The translations under genes and the position numbers were made by a program. Positions 34,521 through 42,777 of a stretch of DNA of 64,000 nucleotides are shown one piece after another. The notes beneath the pieces were generated by a model. It was not told the origin of the DNA and did no database searches. It saw only the letters and a list, made by a program, of their open reading frames with translations. The first letter of the stretch is position 1; the number at the start of each line of letters is the position of its first letter. This DNA is from Mesorhizobium sp. GbtcB19 (lineage in GTDB: Bacteria > Pseudomonadota > Alphaproteobacteria > Rhizobiales > Rhizobiaceae), in contig NZ_JAGXJY010000002.1 of NCBI RefSeq assembly GCF_019091085.1, positions 504,807-568,806 on the forward strand, in the 5' to 3' direction.

Positions 34521-36398
34521 CGGCGTGCGCACCGCTTCGGTCGCGTCGAGCGCCTGCATCAGCTTGGAATCGCGGTCATAGACGTCGTCGAAATATTCGA
34601 CCTTGCCGGACATGTCCGGCCATGCGGTGAAATAGGCGACATAGACCGGGATGACGCGCGTGACATTCTCGGTCGAATGCCCGTGCTTCAGCTTCTCGGC
34701 GATATCGTCGACGGTGGTACCGAGAACGGCGGCAGCCATGCCGCGCGGATCCTGCAGCCGTACGCAGCCATGGCTGAGCGCACGCATGTCGCGGGCGAAG
34801 AACGACTTCTGCGGCGTGTCATGCATGTAGATGGCATGCTTGTTGGGGAAGAGGATCTTCAACTCGCCCAGTGCGTTGGCCTCGCTCGGCTGCTGGCGCA
34901 CGCTGAAGGGAATGTTGGCGCCATAGGCACCCCAATTGACCGCCGATGACGGGATCTTCTTGCCGCGCGAATCCGTCACCTCGTAGCCGGCGCGGTCGAG
35001 ATAGCCGGGATCGCTGCGCAGCCTCGGCAGCATCTCGTTGACGATGATCGACTGCGGCACGCCCCAATAGGGATGGAAGTCGACCTGCTTGATCTGGTTG
35101 TAGAAGAAGGCGGTCTGGTTGGTGACCCGACCGATGACGACACGGGTCTTCAGCTTCTCCTCGCCATTGTCGATATAGCTGGCGGTAAAGGCGGGCTGGT
35201 TGATGAAGACGCGCGGACTGCCGAGATCGGACGGCATCCAGCGCAGTTCCTCGAGCGCAACCTTGACTTTCCCGATCCTGTCGGCCTTCGACGCGCCGAC
35301 AAACAATGCCACCGTGCGTGGGCCGATGACGCCATCGCCCTTCATGCCGGCCCGCTGTTGCACCGCCTTGATCACCGGCACCAGTTCGGGCTCGTAGAGC
35401 TCGCTCTTGCCAAGCCGGGCGAGCACTTCGCCGTAATTGCCGCCCATCTCGTCATCGAGATTGCGCGAAATCAGCGTCAGCAATTTGGGCAGTTCCGGAC
35501 TGCTCTCGCCGGGTTTCAGCAGCAGCTTCGGGTCGACGATGATCTCGTTTTCCTCGCTGGCTTCGAGCGCCTCCAGCTCGACGCGCAGCGCCTGGTACTC
35601 GGCGTTCTGCGGATGCCGCGATTCGAGATAGGTGCGGACTTCCTGGGTATGCGCCAATGTCTTCAGCGCGCCTTCCAGATCGAACGGCTTGGCCGGAAAA
35701 TCATAATAGCCGGTCATCCGGTTGGGATCGACGCGGCCGTTCTGCGCGTCCTGCGCATAGCGCAGCACGCGCGCCGAAAGCGCCATCTCGAAGCGGACCA
35801 TTTCCTTCGTGCGCTCTTCCGGGGTGGCCGAGGTCGTGGTTGCCGGAACGTCGACCGAGTAGTCCGCGGGCGTCAGGCCGTAACTCGCGGCCTCGCCGAG
35901 AACGCGCACCGCGTCCTGGGCCCTGCTGTTTGGGGCGTTGTCGCTCACCCAGATAAAATCCGGATTGGCCGAATAATAGGCAATCAGCGCCTTGGCGATG
36001 TCAGGCTCGGCGAACAGCTCATAGTCGCTCAAGCCGGCCACGGCATCGCGGAAGCTGTTGCTCGTCACCGACGGCACGTAAGCGGCATCCTGCGCGGTCG
36101 CGGGTTGCGGCGCCGGCAGCAACGATTTGAAATCGACGCGCACCAGCTTGTCGGCCCTGTAGGTGTTGTAGGTCGGGCTGCTGATCCTGACGCCGCCGCC
36201 ACCCTCGCCGGCCGACACGCTTGGCCGTATTTTGCGCGGCTTCGGTGGTGGCGGAAACTCGCCTTGCGGATTGTGCCGGATGCCGCCGCCGAACAGCATG
36301 TCGAACAGCCCTTGCGCGCTCGCCGGCTGCTGCCCGAAGGCAAGCGTCGCCGCGATCGCGATCGGCATGACGGCTTTTTTGTTTCCGAGGATTCTCAT
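34512..36398 (-). CDS. L,D-transpeptidase (YkuD domain, YcbB-like)
   Basis: A 628-residue exported peptidoglycan cross-linking enzyme. The signal peptide MPIAIAATLAFGQQPASA is followed by a Pro-rich segment, an N-terminal helical region, a peptidoglycan-binding-like segment (LVPVIKAVQQRAGMKGDGVIGPRTVALF) and the YkuD domain. The catalytic motif is ALSHGCVRLQDPRGMA with C545. The layout matches YcbB/LdtD enzymes that form 3-3 cross-links. It would act in the periplasm. Rhizobiales rely heavily on such enzymes for polar growth. The start at 36398 is the only ATG before the signal peptide. Confidence 0.93.
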   Translation of the reverse strand: MRILGNKKAVMPIAIAATLAFGQQPASAQGLFDMLFGGGIRHNPQGEFPPPPKPRKIRPSVSAGEGGGGVRISSPTYNTYRADKLVRVDFKSLLPAPQPATAQDAAYVPSVTSNSFRDAVAGLSDYELFAEPDIAKALIAYYSANPDFIWVSDNAPNSRAQDAVRVLGEAASYGLTPADYSVDVPATTTSATPEERTKEMVRFEMALSARVLRYAQDAQNGRVDPNRMTGYYDFPAKPFDLEGALKTLAHTQEVRTYLESRHPQNAEYQALRVELEALEASEENEIIVDPKLLLKPGESSPELPKLLTLISRNLDDEMGGNYGEVLARLGKSELYEPELVPVIKAVQQRAGMKGDGVIGPRTVALFVGASKADRIGKVKVALEELRWMPSDLGSPRVFINQPAFTASYIDNGEEKLKTRVVIGRVTNQTAFFYNQIKQVDFHPYWGVPQSIIVNEMLPRLRSDPGYLDRAGYEVTDSRGKKIPSSAVNWGAYGANIPFSVRQQPSEANALGELKILFPNKHAIYMHDTPQKSFFARDMRALSHGCVRLQDPRGMAAAVLGTTVDDIAEKLKHGHSTENVTRVIPVYVAYFTAWPDMSGKVEYFDDVYDRDSKLMQALDATEAVRTPSS

Positions 36399-36696
36399 GC
36401 TTCACCCGCACCGGTTGTGACCGGTTCCCGTTCCGCGCCGCTGGACGGTCCCGCCCTCCGCATGGCGGATGTATGACGTGACTATACCGATTCATACCGA
36501 TTTCGTTAAGCTTCCATAAATTTTCGAGGCCGTGTGGCAGAACAGTTTCACTTCATTGTGAGACCCCGGCAGCGATTGCTCCGCCCATCGAAAACAATCA
36601 GGCGTTGGCGGCGCCCGCGCCTGACCCCGTGACAAACGAAAGGCTTTGTGATCGAAATTCCGGCGGCCGCGACAAGCGTGGCCGGGAGGGTCTGCC

Positions 36697-37098
36697 GTGA
36701 AGAAAGGTTATCGCCAGCTTCTCGACGAGGCGAATGCCGAGATCGAGGTCGTGTCGCCGGAAGAGGCAGCGGGGCTGCTGGAGGATGACGACACCATCTT
36801 CGTCGATCTTCGCGACCCCCGCGAAGTCGAGCGCGACGGCAAGATCCCCGGCGCCAGGCATGTGACGCGCGGCATGCTGGAATTCTGGATCGATCCCGAA
36901 AGCCCCTATCACAAGCCGTTCTTCGCCTCAGGCAAGACCTTCGTCTTCTTCTGCGCCGGCGGCTGGCGCTCGGCTTTAGCCACCAAGACAGCGCAGGACA
37001 TGGGCCTGACGCCGGTCAAGCACATCCTCGGCGGCTACACCGCCTGGAAAGCGGCCGGCCTGCCGGTCGAGCCGGGACAGAAGAAGAAAGCGGACTGA
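36697..37098 (+). CDS. Single-domain rhodanese-like sulfurtransferase
   Basis: A 133-residue cytoplasmic rhodanese with ISPEEA-type start (VVSPEEAAGLLEDDDTIFVDLRDPREVERDGKIPGARHV), active-site loop FFCAGGWRSALA with the persulfide-carrying Cys and a closing Arg, and the C-terminal ILGGYTAWKAAGLPV. The GTG at 36697 has GGGAGGG upstream and is the clear start. plsY follows 18 bp later and is probably co-transcribed. The 298 bp upstream hold no gene. Confidence 0.9.
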   Translation: MKKGYRQLLDEANAEIEVVSPEEAAGLLEDDDTIFVDLRDPREVERDGKIPGARHVTRGMLEFWIDPESPYHKPFFASGKTFVFFCAGGWRSALATKTAQDMGLTPVKHILGGYTAWKAAGLPVEPGQKKKAD

Positions 37099-37116
37099 CC
37101 AAGTTTTCCGCAACGC

Positions 37117-37815
37117 GTGGACCAGATCCGAATGCTTTTCTGGATAGCGAATGCGATTGGACTGGCAATCGCTTATCTCCTCGGTTCCACGCCCTCCGGC
37201 TATCTGGCCGGCAGACTGCTCAAGGGCATCGACATACGCGAGCACGGTTCCAAGTCCACCGGCGCGACCAACGTATTGCGAACCTTGGGCAAATGGCCCT
37301 CGCTGGCGGTGCTGGTTGTCGATGTGCTGAAAGGCGTGGCGGCGATCGTCTTTGCCCGCTGGTTTTATCCCTGGTGCTACGCAATATCGTCCGCCTCGCC
37401 ACCGACGGCGCCTGATCTGCCGACACTGGTGCCTTGGGCCGTTTGCCTGGCCGGGCTTGCCGTGCTGCTGGGGCATGGCCGGTCGATCTGGCTGAATTTC
37501 ACCGGCGGGAAATCCGCCGCGACGGGACTTGGCGTGCTGCTGGCTATGTCCTGGCCGGTCGGGTTGGGAGCCGCAACGGCATTTGCGGTCACCCTCGCTC
37601 TTTTCCGGATTGTTTCCCTGAGTTCGATGCTGGCGGCGCTGACGGCGGTCGTCCTTGTCTGCGGGCTGGAGCAACCATTGCCCTACCGGTTGCTGGTGAT
37701 CGCGGGCAGCCTTTACGTGATCCTGCGCCACCGCGCCAACATCCAGCGGCTGCTGGCCGGAACGGAGCCACGCCTTGGTGGCCCGGAGGCGAAAGCGGGC
37801 CCCCGAATTTCCTAA
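37117..37815 (+). CDS. plsY: Glycerol-3-phosphate acyltransferase PlsY
   Basis: A 232-residue membrane enzyme that acylates glycerol-3-phosphate from acyl-phosphate, the first step of phospholipid synthesis. The three PlsY motifs are visible: LLGSTPSGYLAGRLLKGIDIREHGSKSTGATNVLR, GHGRSIWLNFTGGKSAATGLGVLLA and LYVILRHRANIQRLLAGTE. Five or so hydrophobic helices are present. The start may be the GTG at 37117 or the ATG at 37132; neither has a strong ribosome site. The middle loop is somewhat divergent (SPPTAPDLPT). It could be a second PlsY copy; the rest of the genome is not visible. Confidence 0.88.
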   Translation: MDQIRMLFWIANAIGLAIAYLLGSTPSGYLAGRLLKGIDIREHGSKSTGATNVLRTLGKWPSLAVLVVDVLKGVAAIVFARWFYPWCYAISSASPPTAPDLPTLVPWAVCLAGLAVLLGHGRSIWLNFTGGKSAATGLGVLLAMSWPVGLGAATAFAVTLALFRIVSLSSMLAALTAVVLVCGLEQPLPYRLLVIAGSLYVILRHRANIQRLLAGTEPRLGGPEAKAGPRIS

Positions 37816-38720
37816 TGCAGAATCGTTTCCGGCTGCCCGGTCACAAAGCCCACTGCGCGAGTGACAACGTCCTTGTCGGCGAGGATACGGCGGTGGCCGA
37901 GCCCGTTGGCCCAGTGCAGGTGGACATGCTCGCCGGCGCCCGCGTAACGCGTCGCATGGTCGGCATGGACCTCGCGATCGTCCGGTGCGTGGACGATCAG
38001 CGTCGGCACCGGCGCTTCTGCAAGTTGGCGATCGCCGGTGAACTCGCTGAGCGGCCGACCTGAAAGGTGTTTCACCCTATCCGCCATGGCGACGCGGGAG
38101 CGCGGCCCGACGTTCATCATGTCGCTGAAATCGTCGAAGATTGCCGGCAGCGAGCTCGGCGCGGCAATCAGCACCAGCTTTTGCGCCTTAAGCGGCGGCA
38201 TGCCCTTGACCGAGGCCGCGACCGCATTGGCGGCAATCGCGCCGCCGAAGGAGTGGCCGACGACGGCGGCGAAAGGACCGAACCATTCGCCTGTAACACG
38301 CACAGCCTCCACCGCATTCACCATGTTGAGGTGGCGGCCAAGCGAGTGGCCATGCCCGGGCAGGTCGAGCGAGACGACCTTGTAGCCGGCCCCACGAAAC
38401 CCTTCGATCAGGGTGCGCATATATTCCGTGCGCGAGCGCCAGCCATGGATGACCAGCACCGTGCCGCGTGATTCCCCGCCCGGCTCCGGCCGGAATTCAT
38501 GCACGGCCACACAATCCGTCCTGGTCTTCAGCCGGTGATGGCGCGCCTCGGCCATAAAGGCTGAGGCACGCTCAACGGCGCGGCGTTCACCGTCGCTCAG
38601 CGATTTGGCACTGGGTGTCCGGCAAAACAATTCGAACGCGGCGCGGCCGCTGAGACGCGGCGCGACATGCTCGGCAGCGCCAAAAACGCCCCGGATGACC
38701 TTCATTCCAAATGATGCCAT
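37812..38720 (-). CDS. Alpha/beta hydrolase
   Basis: A 302-residue serine hydrolase. The strand and oxyanion region is VLVIHGWRSRTEYM, the nucleophile elbow is VVGHSFGGAIAANAV, an acid candidate is in LIVHAPDDREVHADHATRY, and the His is in HWANGLGHRRILAD. The sequence DLPGHGHSLGR is typical of lipase- or lysophospholipase-like hydrolases. No signal peptide. It is divergent from a MarR regulator across 47 bp that hold two palindromes, so it is the likely regulated target. Its stop overlaps that of plsY. Confidence 0.85.
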   Translation of the reverse strand: MASFGMKVIRGVFGAAEHVAPRLSGRAAFELFCRTPSAKSLSDGERRAVERASAFMAEARHHRLKTRTDCVAVHEFRPEPGGESRGTVLVIHGWRSRTEYMRTLIEGFRGAGYKVVSLDLPGHGHSLGRHLNMVNAVEAVRVTGEWFGPFAAVVGHSFGGAIAANAVAASVKGMPPLKAQKLVLIAAPSSLPAIFDDFSDMMNVGPRSRVAMADRVKHLSGRPLSEFTGDRQLAEAPVPTLIVHAPDDREVHADHATRYAGAGEHVHLHWANGLGHRRILADKDVVTRAVGFVTGQPETILH

Positions 38721-38739
38721 ATTGGCAGTCCATCCATTC

Positions 38740-38773
38740 GTTCAAGCATGAACATAATAGTTCAAACATGAAC
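38740..38773. promoter_or_regulatory. Paired palindromic operator for the MarR regulator
   Basis: Two copies of GTTCA-N4-TGAAC lie at 38740-38753 and 38760-38773, centred exactly 20 bp apart, about two helical turns. They fill the gap between the divergent hydrolase and MarR genes; the second includes the MarR start codon. This is the expected layout of an autoregulating MarR operator. Confidence 0.75.
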
Positions 38774-39220
38774 ATTAAGCAAGAGCTGCCCTGGGACAAC
38801 CCGCGTTTTCGCAACTGGGTCGCGGTGGCGCGCGCCTGCCATGTGCTGGAGCGCACGCTGGCGGTGAAGCTTGCCCCACTCGACCTCAAGCCGGCGCAAC
38901 TCGACGTGCTGATGAACCTCTACCGCCATCCCGGCATGTCGCAGCACGACCTTGCCCGCAAGCTCCTGGTCGGCCGCTCCAACATCACCATGCTGCTGCC
39001 GCAGCTCGAGGCGCGCGGCCTGCTTCGCCGCGAGAGCGACGAGAAGGACAAGCGCGTGCTGCGGCTGAATCTCACCGAGGCGGGCGAAGCGCTGCTGATG
39101 AAGGCGCTGAAGGTGCACATGGCCCTGATCGAGAAGGCGATGAGCCAGTCGACGCCGGAACAATGCGACATGATCGGCGAGCAGATGCGCAAGATGGCCG
39201 ACGTCCTGAAGGAAGCCTGA
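38768..39220 (+). CDS. MarR-family transcriptional regulator
   Basis: A 150-residue winged-helix regulator. The DNA-binding part reads LKPAQLDVLMNLYRHPGMSQHDLARKLLVGRSNITMLLPQLEARGLLRRESDEKDKRVLRLNLTEAG, containing the recognition helix and the DEKDKR wing. Flanking helices form the dimer. The ATG at 38768 sits within the second operator palindrome and lacks a clear ribosome site; an in-frame ATG at 38711 would overlap the divergent hydrolase start. It probably represses itself and the hydrolase. Confidence 0.88.
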   Translation: MNIKQELPWDNPRFRNWVAVARACHVLERTLAVKLAPLDLKPAQLDVLMNLYRHPGMSQHDLARKLLVGRSNITMLLPQLEARGLLRRESDEKDKRVLRLNLTEAGEALLMKALKVHMALIEKAMSQSTPEQCDMIGEQMRKMADVLKEA

Positions 39221-39240
39221 GCCGGGAATCCGCGTCATCA

Positions 39241-39380
39241 GGCATATTGAGATTCAGGTCAGGCCGAGCCGAAAGCGGTGGTTTCCGAGAACCGGAGCGG
39301 AGCGTACTTAAAGTACGTGAGCACCGGAAGCGCAGGAAACCATCGTTTGCAGGCCGGCCTCACCTGAATATCAGTATGCC
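39241..39380. repeat. Long imperfect inverted-repeat element
   Basis: A 140-bp element with ends GGCATA (39241-39246) and TATGCC (39375-39380) and imperfect arms of about 60 bases that share ATTCAGGT, AGGCCG, TGGTTTCC and CCGG in order. The centre is the exact palindrome GTACTT-A-AAGTAC (39304-39316). It lies between the convergent MarR and flavin-protein genes and touches the stop codon of the latter. It looks like a dispersed rhizobial intergenic element. It may also serve as a bidirectional terminator. Confidence 0.7.
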
Positions 39381-39991
39381 TACCACATCGTCTTCTTCGC
39401 CCGCTCCGGCCATTCCTGATCGTACTTCTGGCCGTCGATGTTCTTGCGGCTGGTGACCTCGAGGATCTGGCCGGGCGTCGGCAGCGACTTCGGATCGACG
39501 TGCCTGGCCGGGTTCCAGAGATCGGAGCGCACGATGGCGCGGGCGCACTGGAAATAGACCGTGTCGACATCGACGACAGTGACCGAGCGGGCCGGCTTGC
39601 CGTCGACCATGAAGGAAGCGCAAAGCTCTGCATCGGTGGTGATGTGTGCGCGGCCGTTGACGCGCACGGTCGTGCCGGAGCCCGGCACGAGGAAGAGCAG
39701 CCCGACGCGCGGATCGCGAATGATGTTCTTGAGCGAATCGGCGCGGTTGTTGCCACGCCTGTCCGGCATCATCAGCGTCTTCTCGTCGACGAGGCGCACG
39801 AAGCCGGCGAGATCTCCGCGCGGCGAGCAGTCGAGCCCCTCCGGTCCGCTGGTCGCCAGCGCCACGAAGGGAGAAGCCTCGATAAAGGCGGCATATTCGG
39901 GAATCACATGGTCGAGTTCCTTGACGATCGAGGCCTCGCCGGGCAGGCCGTAAAGCGCCTCGAGCTGTTCGACGGATGTGATGAGCGACAT
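39380..39991 (-). CDS. Pyridoxamine 5'-phosphate oxidase-family (FMN-binding) protein
   Basis: A 203-residue split-barrel flavoprotein of the PPOX-like group, with FVALATSGPEGLDCSPRGDLAGFVRLVDEKTLMMPDRRGNNRADSLKNIIRDPRVGLLFLVPG, the recognisable FMN-binding core. It resembles the MSMEG_1061-type subfamily. The ATG at 39991 has AGGAGG eight bases upstream; the longer frame to 40075 lacks support. No substrate can be inferred. It may be in one transcript with the DUF971 gene, 93 bp upstream. Confidence 0.85.
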   Translation of the reverse strand: MSLITSVEQLEALYGLPGEASIVKELDHVIPEYAAFIEASPFVALATSGPEGLDCSPRGDLAGFVRLVDEKTLMMPDRRGNNRADSLKNIIRDPRVGLLFLVPGSGTTVRVNGRAHITTDAELCASFMVDGKPARSVTVVDVDTVYFQCARAIVRSDLWNPARHVDPKSLPTPGQILEVTSRKNIDGQKYDQEWPERAKKTMW

Positions 39992-40083
39992 CTTTTTCGC
40001 CTCCTGACCTTTTGCCGGCGCTACTCCATGTCCATGACGCCTTGACGACAGCCCGCTGCCGAAATTGGCTGCCACGCGACAGG

Positions 40084-40437
40084 CTAGCGATCTCGGCTCA
40101 GTCCCTTCTCGGCCAGCTCGGCAAGATAGGCGTTCCAGCGCGCGTCCTTTTCGTGGCCGAGCGTGTGCAGATAGGTCCAGGTGAAGATGCCGGTGTCATG
40201 GAAATCGTCGAAGGTGATGCGCACCGCGTAGTTGCCGACCGGATCGATCTTGAGGATCGTGACATTGCGCTTGCCGGGCACCGTCACCCGCTGCTCCGGC
40301 GAATGGCCCTGCACTTCCGCCGATGGCGAGACCACCCGCAGGAACTCCGCCGGCAGTTCGAAGGGCTGATGACCCGGAAAGGTCACGGTCAGCAGCTTGC
40401 GGTCCTTCGAGACCCTGAGTTCCTTCGGCGCGGTCAT
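40084..40437 (-). CDS. DUF971 / gamma-butyrobetaine hydroxylase N-terminal-like protein
   Basis: A 117-residue stand-alone DUF971 domain. The core ELRVSKDRKLLTVTFPGHQPFELPAEFLRVVSPSAEVQGH and VTILKIDPVGNYAVRITFDDFHDTGIFTWTYLHTLG matches the domain at the N-terminus of gamma-butyrobetaine hydroxylase. Single-domain forms are often encoded near iron-sulfur or Mrp-type genes; moaA, an iron-sulfur enzyme, is divergent here. The ATG at 40437 follows AGGACA. Confidence 0.88.
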   Translation of the reverse strand: MTAPKELRVSKDRKLLTVTFPGHQPFELPAEFLRVVSPSAEVQGHSPEQRVTVPGKRNVTILKIDPVGNYAVRITFDDFHDTGIFTWTYLHTLGHEKDARWNAYLAELAEKGLSRDR

Positions 40438-40632
40438 GGCTTGTCCTGTCTGGGTTGCGCCCTTCCGTACGCCGCTTCGCGCGATGCGCAAAGCCATTTG
40501 AGGACAGCCGACACGCGATGTCGGTCGGGGAATGTTACCAAAGATCAAGACCTTCTATCTTGAATGCCGCCTTGGATCGTATCACATAGCTGTATATAAC
40601 GACGCCGCTCAGGCCACGGGAAACGCTTGCGA

Positions 40633-41652
40633 ATGGACATGATCGACCCCCTTGGTCGTAACATGATCGACCCTTTCGGTCGCGCGATCAGCTATCTGCG
40701 CGTGTCGGTCACCGACCGCTGCGATTTTCGCTGCACCTATTGCATGGCCGAGGACATGACCTTCCTGCCGAAGAAGGATCTGCTGTCGCTCGAAGAGCTT
40801 GACCGGCTCTGCACCGTCTTCATTGAAAAAGGCGTGAAGAAGCTCAGGCTGACCGGCGGCGAGCCGCTGGTGCGCAAGAACATCATGCATCTCGTGCGCC
40901 AGCTGTCGCGGCATCTGGCAAGCGGCGCTCTGGAAGAGCTGACGCTGACCACCAACGGCTCGCAGCTGTCGCGCTTCGCCGCCGAGCTTGCCGATTGCGG
41001 CGTCAAGCGCATCAACGTCTCGCTCGACACGCTCGATGCCGAAAAATTCCACCAGATCACGCGCTGGGGCAATCTCGGCAAGGTGATGGAAGGCATCGAT
41101 GCCGCGCAGAAGGCCGGGCTGAAGATCAAGCTCAATGCGGTTGCGCTACGCGACTTCAACGATGTTGAAATCCCCGAGTTGATGCGCTGGGCGCATGGTC
41201 GCGGCATGGACCTCACCCTCATCGAGACGATGCCGATGGGCGAGATCGAGGCCGACCGCACCGACCAGTATCTGCCGCTGTCGCTGCTGCGCGCCTCGCT
41301 GGAGCGCCGATTCACGCTCGCCGATATCCCTTACAAGACCGGCGGCCCCGCCCGCTATGTCCATGTCGCCGAGACCGGCGGCCGGCTCGGCTTCATCACC
41401 CCGATGACCCACAATTTCTGCGAAAGCTGTAATCGCGTGCGGCTGACCTGCACCGGCACGCTCTATATGTGCCTCGGCCAGGAGGACGCGGCCGACCTCC
41501 GGGCGCCGTTGCGCGCTTCCGAGGGCAACGAGCTGCTCGACGCGGCAATCGACGAGGCCATCGGCCGCAAGCCGAAGGGGCATGATTTCATCATCGACCG
41601 CCGCACCAGCCGCCCGTCGGTGTCGCGGCATATGAGCGTCACCGGCGGCTGA
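40633..41652 (+). CDS. moaA: GTP 3',8-cyclase MoaA
   Basis: A 339-residue radical SAM enzyme for the first step of molybdenum cofactor synthesis. The SAM cluster motif is [17 protein letters not shown]; the C-terminal cluster cysteines are in [30 protein letters not shown] and TTNGSQL are also present. The C-terminus ends in VTGG, a GG tail conserved in MoaA. The N-terminus has a tandem 24-bp duplication: MIDPLGRN then MIDPFGRA, at 40639 and 40663. The canonical start is the second copy, but the ATG at 40633 has the best placed ribosome site. mobA and mobB are about 2 kb downstream. Confidence 0.95.
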   Translation: MDMIDPLGRNMIDPFGRAISYLRVSVTDRCDFRCTYCMAEDMTFLPKKDLLSLEELDRLCTVFIEKGVKKLRLTGGEPLVRKNIMHLVRQLSRHLASGALEELTLTTNGSQLSRFAAELADCGVKRINVSLDTLDAEKFHQITRWGNLGKVMEGIDAAQKAGLKIKLNAVALRDFNDVEIPELMRWAHGRGMDLTLIETMPMGEIEADRTDQYLPLSLLRASLERRFTLADIPYKTGGPARYVHVAETGGRLGFITPMTHNFCESCNRVRLTCTGTLYMCLGQEDAADLRAPLRASEGNELLDAAIDEAIGRKPKGHDFIIDRRTSRPSVSRHMSVTGG

Positions 41653-41707
41653 TTTTTTCTCCGGCTTGATGCATGATCGCCCTCTGGTCAGCGACTAGGG
41701 GGTTGTC

Positions 41708-42208
41708 ATGCCACGTCTTCATCGCATCGGACTGGCGGCGGCGCTTTTGTTCTTGCCTGCCGGCATGACGGCGCTGGCCAAGCCGTTCACCTATGTCAAC
41801 GCGCGCTTTAGCACCGTTTGCACTTTCCCGGACCAGATTTTCACCAAGCAAATGCCCGAGCCGGAAAATGGCGACGGCCTGGAGTGGCGTAGCATCGACG
41901 GCGCGAGCGTGGCCTGTTACGGCAGCTACAATACGCTCGACGCCACGCCCGAAAGCCTCGTGGAAGAGAAGAAAGCCAGCCCCGAGCCAGGCGAAAAAGT
42001 CACCTATAGCAAGACCGGCAAGAACTGGGCGGCGCTGTCGGGAACCAAGGGCGACAACATCTTCTACGAGAGATCCGTGTTCGGAAAAGAGGACGTCATC
42101 CACACCGTCTTCATCCAGTATCCTGCGGCGCTCAAGGCGAAATACGACCCGCTGGTCGGCGCCATCGCCCGCAGCCTGCACGAGGCGTCCGGGCCACACT
42201 GGAAATAA
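41708..42208 (+). CDS. Hypothetical secreted protein
   Basis: A 166-residue exported protein with signal peptide IGLAAALLFLPAGMTALA. The mature part includes FTYVNARFSTVCTFPDQIF, RSIDGASVACYGSYNT, YSKTGKNWAALSGTKGDNIFYERSVFG and VIHTVFIQYPAALKAKYDPLV. This pattern recurs in rhizobial small exported proteins, but I know no function. The ribosome site AGGGGG precedes the ATG. Confidence 0.75.
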   Translation: MPRLHRIGLAAALLFLPAGMTALAKPFTYVNARFSTVCTFPDQIFTKQMPEPENGDGLEWRSIDGASVACYGSYNTLDATPESLVEEKKASPEPGEKVTYSKTGKNWAALSGTKGDNIFYERSVFGKEDVIHTVFIQYPAALKAKYDPLVGAIARSLHEASGPHWK

Positions 42209-42295
42209 ACCCTTCGCGCGGGTTCGCAGCCGATTTACCACCGGCCTTTTCCGGCCTAGCCTTCCCGCGCGACTTTCGCTCTCAGGGGGAGTGCC

Positions 42296-42655
42296 ATGCG
42301 CACATTCATACTTTCACTTGCAATGCTTGGGATTGCTTCCATACCGGCCGCCGCTCAGTCGATCGGCGGCACCTATACCGTCGCCGGCACCAATTTCGAC
42401 GGCTCGAAATATGGCGGCGAAGCGACCATCACGCTGACCAGCGACACGACCTGCACGATCCACTGGGAAACCGGCGGTTCGAGCTCGGACGGTATCTGCA
42501 TGCGTAACGACGACGCCTTCTCCGCCGGCTACGCCATGGGCAAGGAGATCGGCCTTGTCGTCTACAAAGTGGAGGAAGACGGCACGCTGAGCGGCTTGTG
42601 GACGATTGCCGGCAAGAACGGCAACGGCACGGAGACGCTCACACCGAAAAAATAA
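42296..42655 (+). CDS. Hypothetical secreted protein
   Basis: A 119-residue exported protein. The signal peptide MRTFILSLAMLGIASIPAAA is followed by a small beta-rich domain with GGTYTVAGTNFDGSKYGGEATITLTSDTTCTIHWETGG and GLVVYKVEEDGTLSGLWTIAGKNGNGTETL. Similar proteins in rhizobia are sometimes named fibronectin-binding-like; I cannot confirm that. It ends with a strong terminator. Confidence 0.75.
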   Translation: MRTFILSLAMLGIASIPAAAQSIGGTYTVAGTNFDGSKYGGEATITLTSDTTCTIHWETGGSSSDGICMRNDDAFSAGYAMGKEIGLVVYKVEEDGTLSGLWTIAGKNGNGTETLTPKK

Positions 42656-42680
42656 CGCTGAAAAACACTGGTCGAATGAT

Positions 42681-42713
42681 AAATGGGCCGCGGAAAATCC
42701 GTGGCCTATTTCT
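42681..42713 (+). terminator. Intrinsic terminator
   Basis: Stem GGCCGCGGA (42686-42694) / TCCGTGGCC (42698-42706) with an AAA loop, extended by flanking A/T pairs, is followed by TATTTCTTT. It ends the preceding secreted-protein gene. Confidence 0.8.
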
Positions 42714-42777
42714 TTAGCGTTGCTGTTTGCCGGTCGCCTGCTACGGCTTGATCTAGAAAAAGAATCCGGAAACGCCT

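Noticed and set aside
40549..40632. Molybdenum cofactor riboswitch before moaA
   Set aside because: The gap is too short (84 bp) and does not show the expected multi-stem structure.
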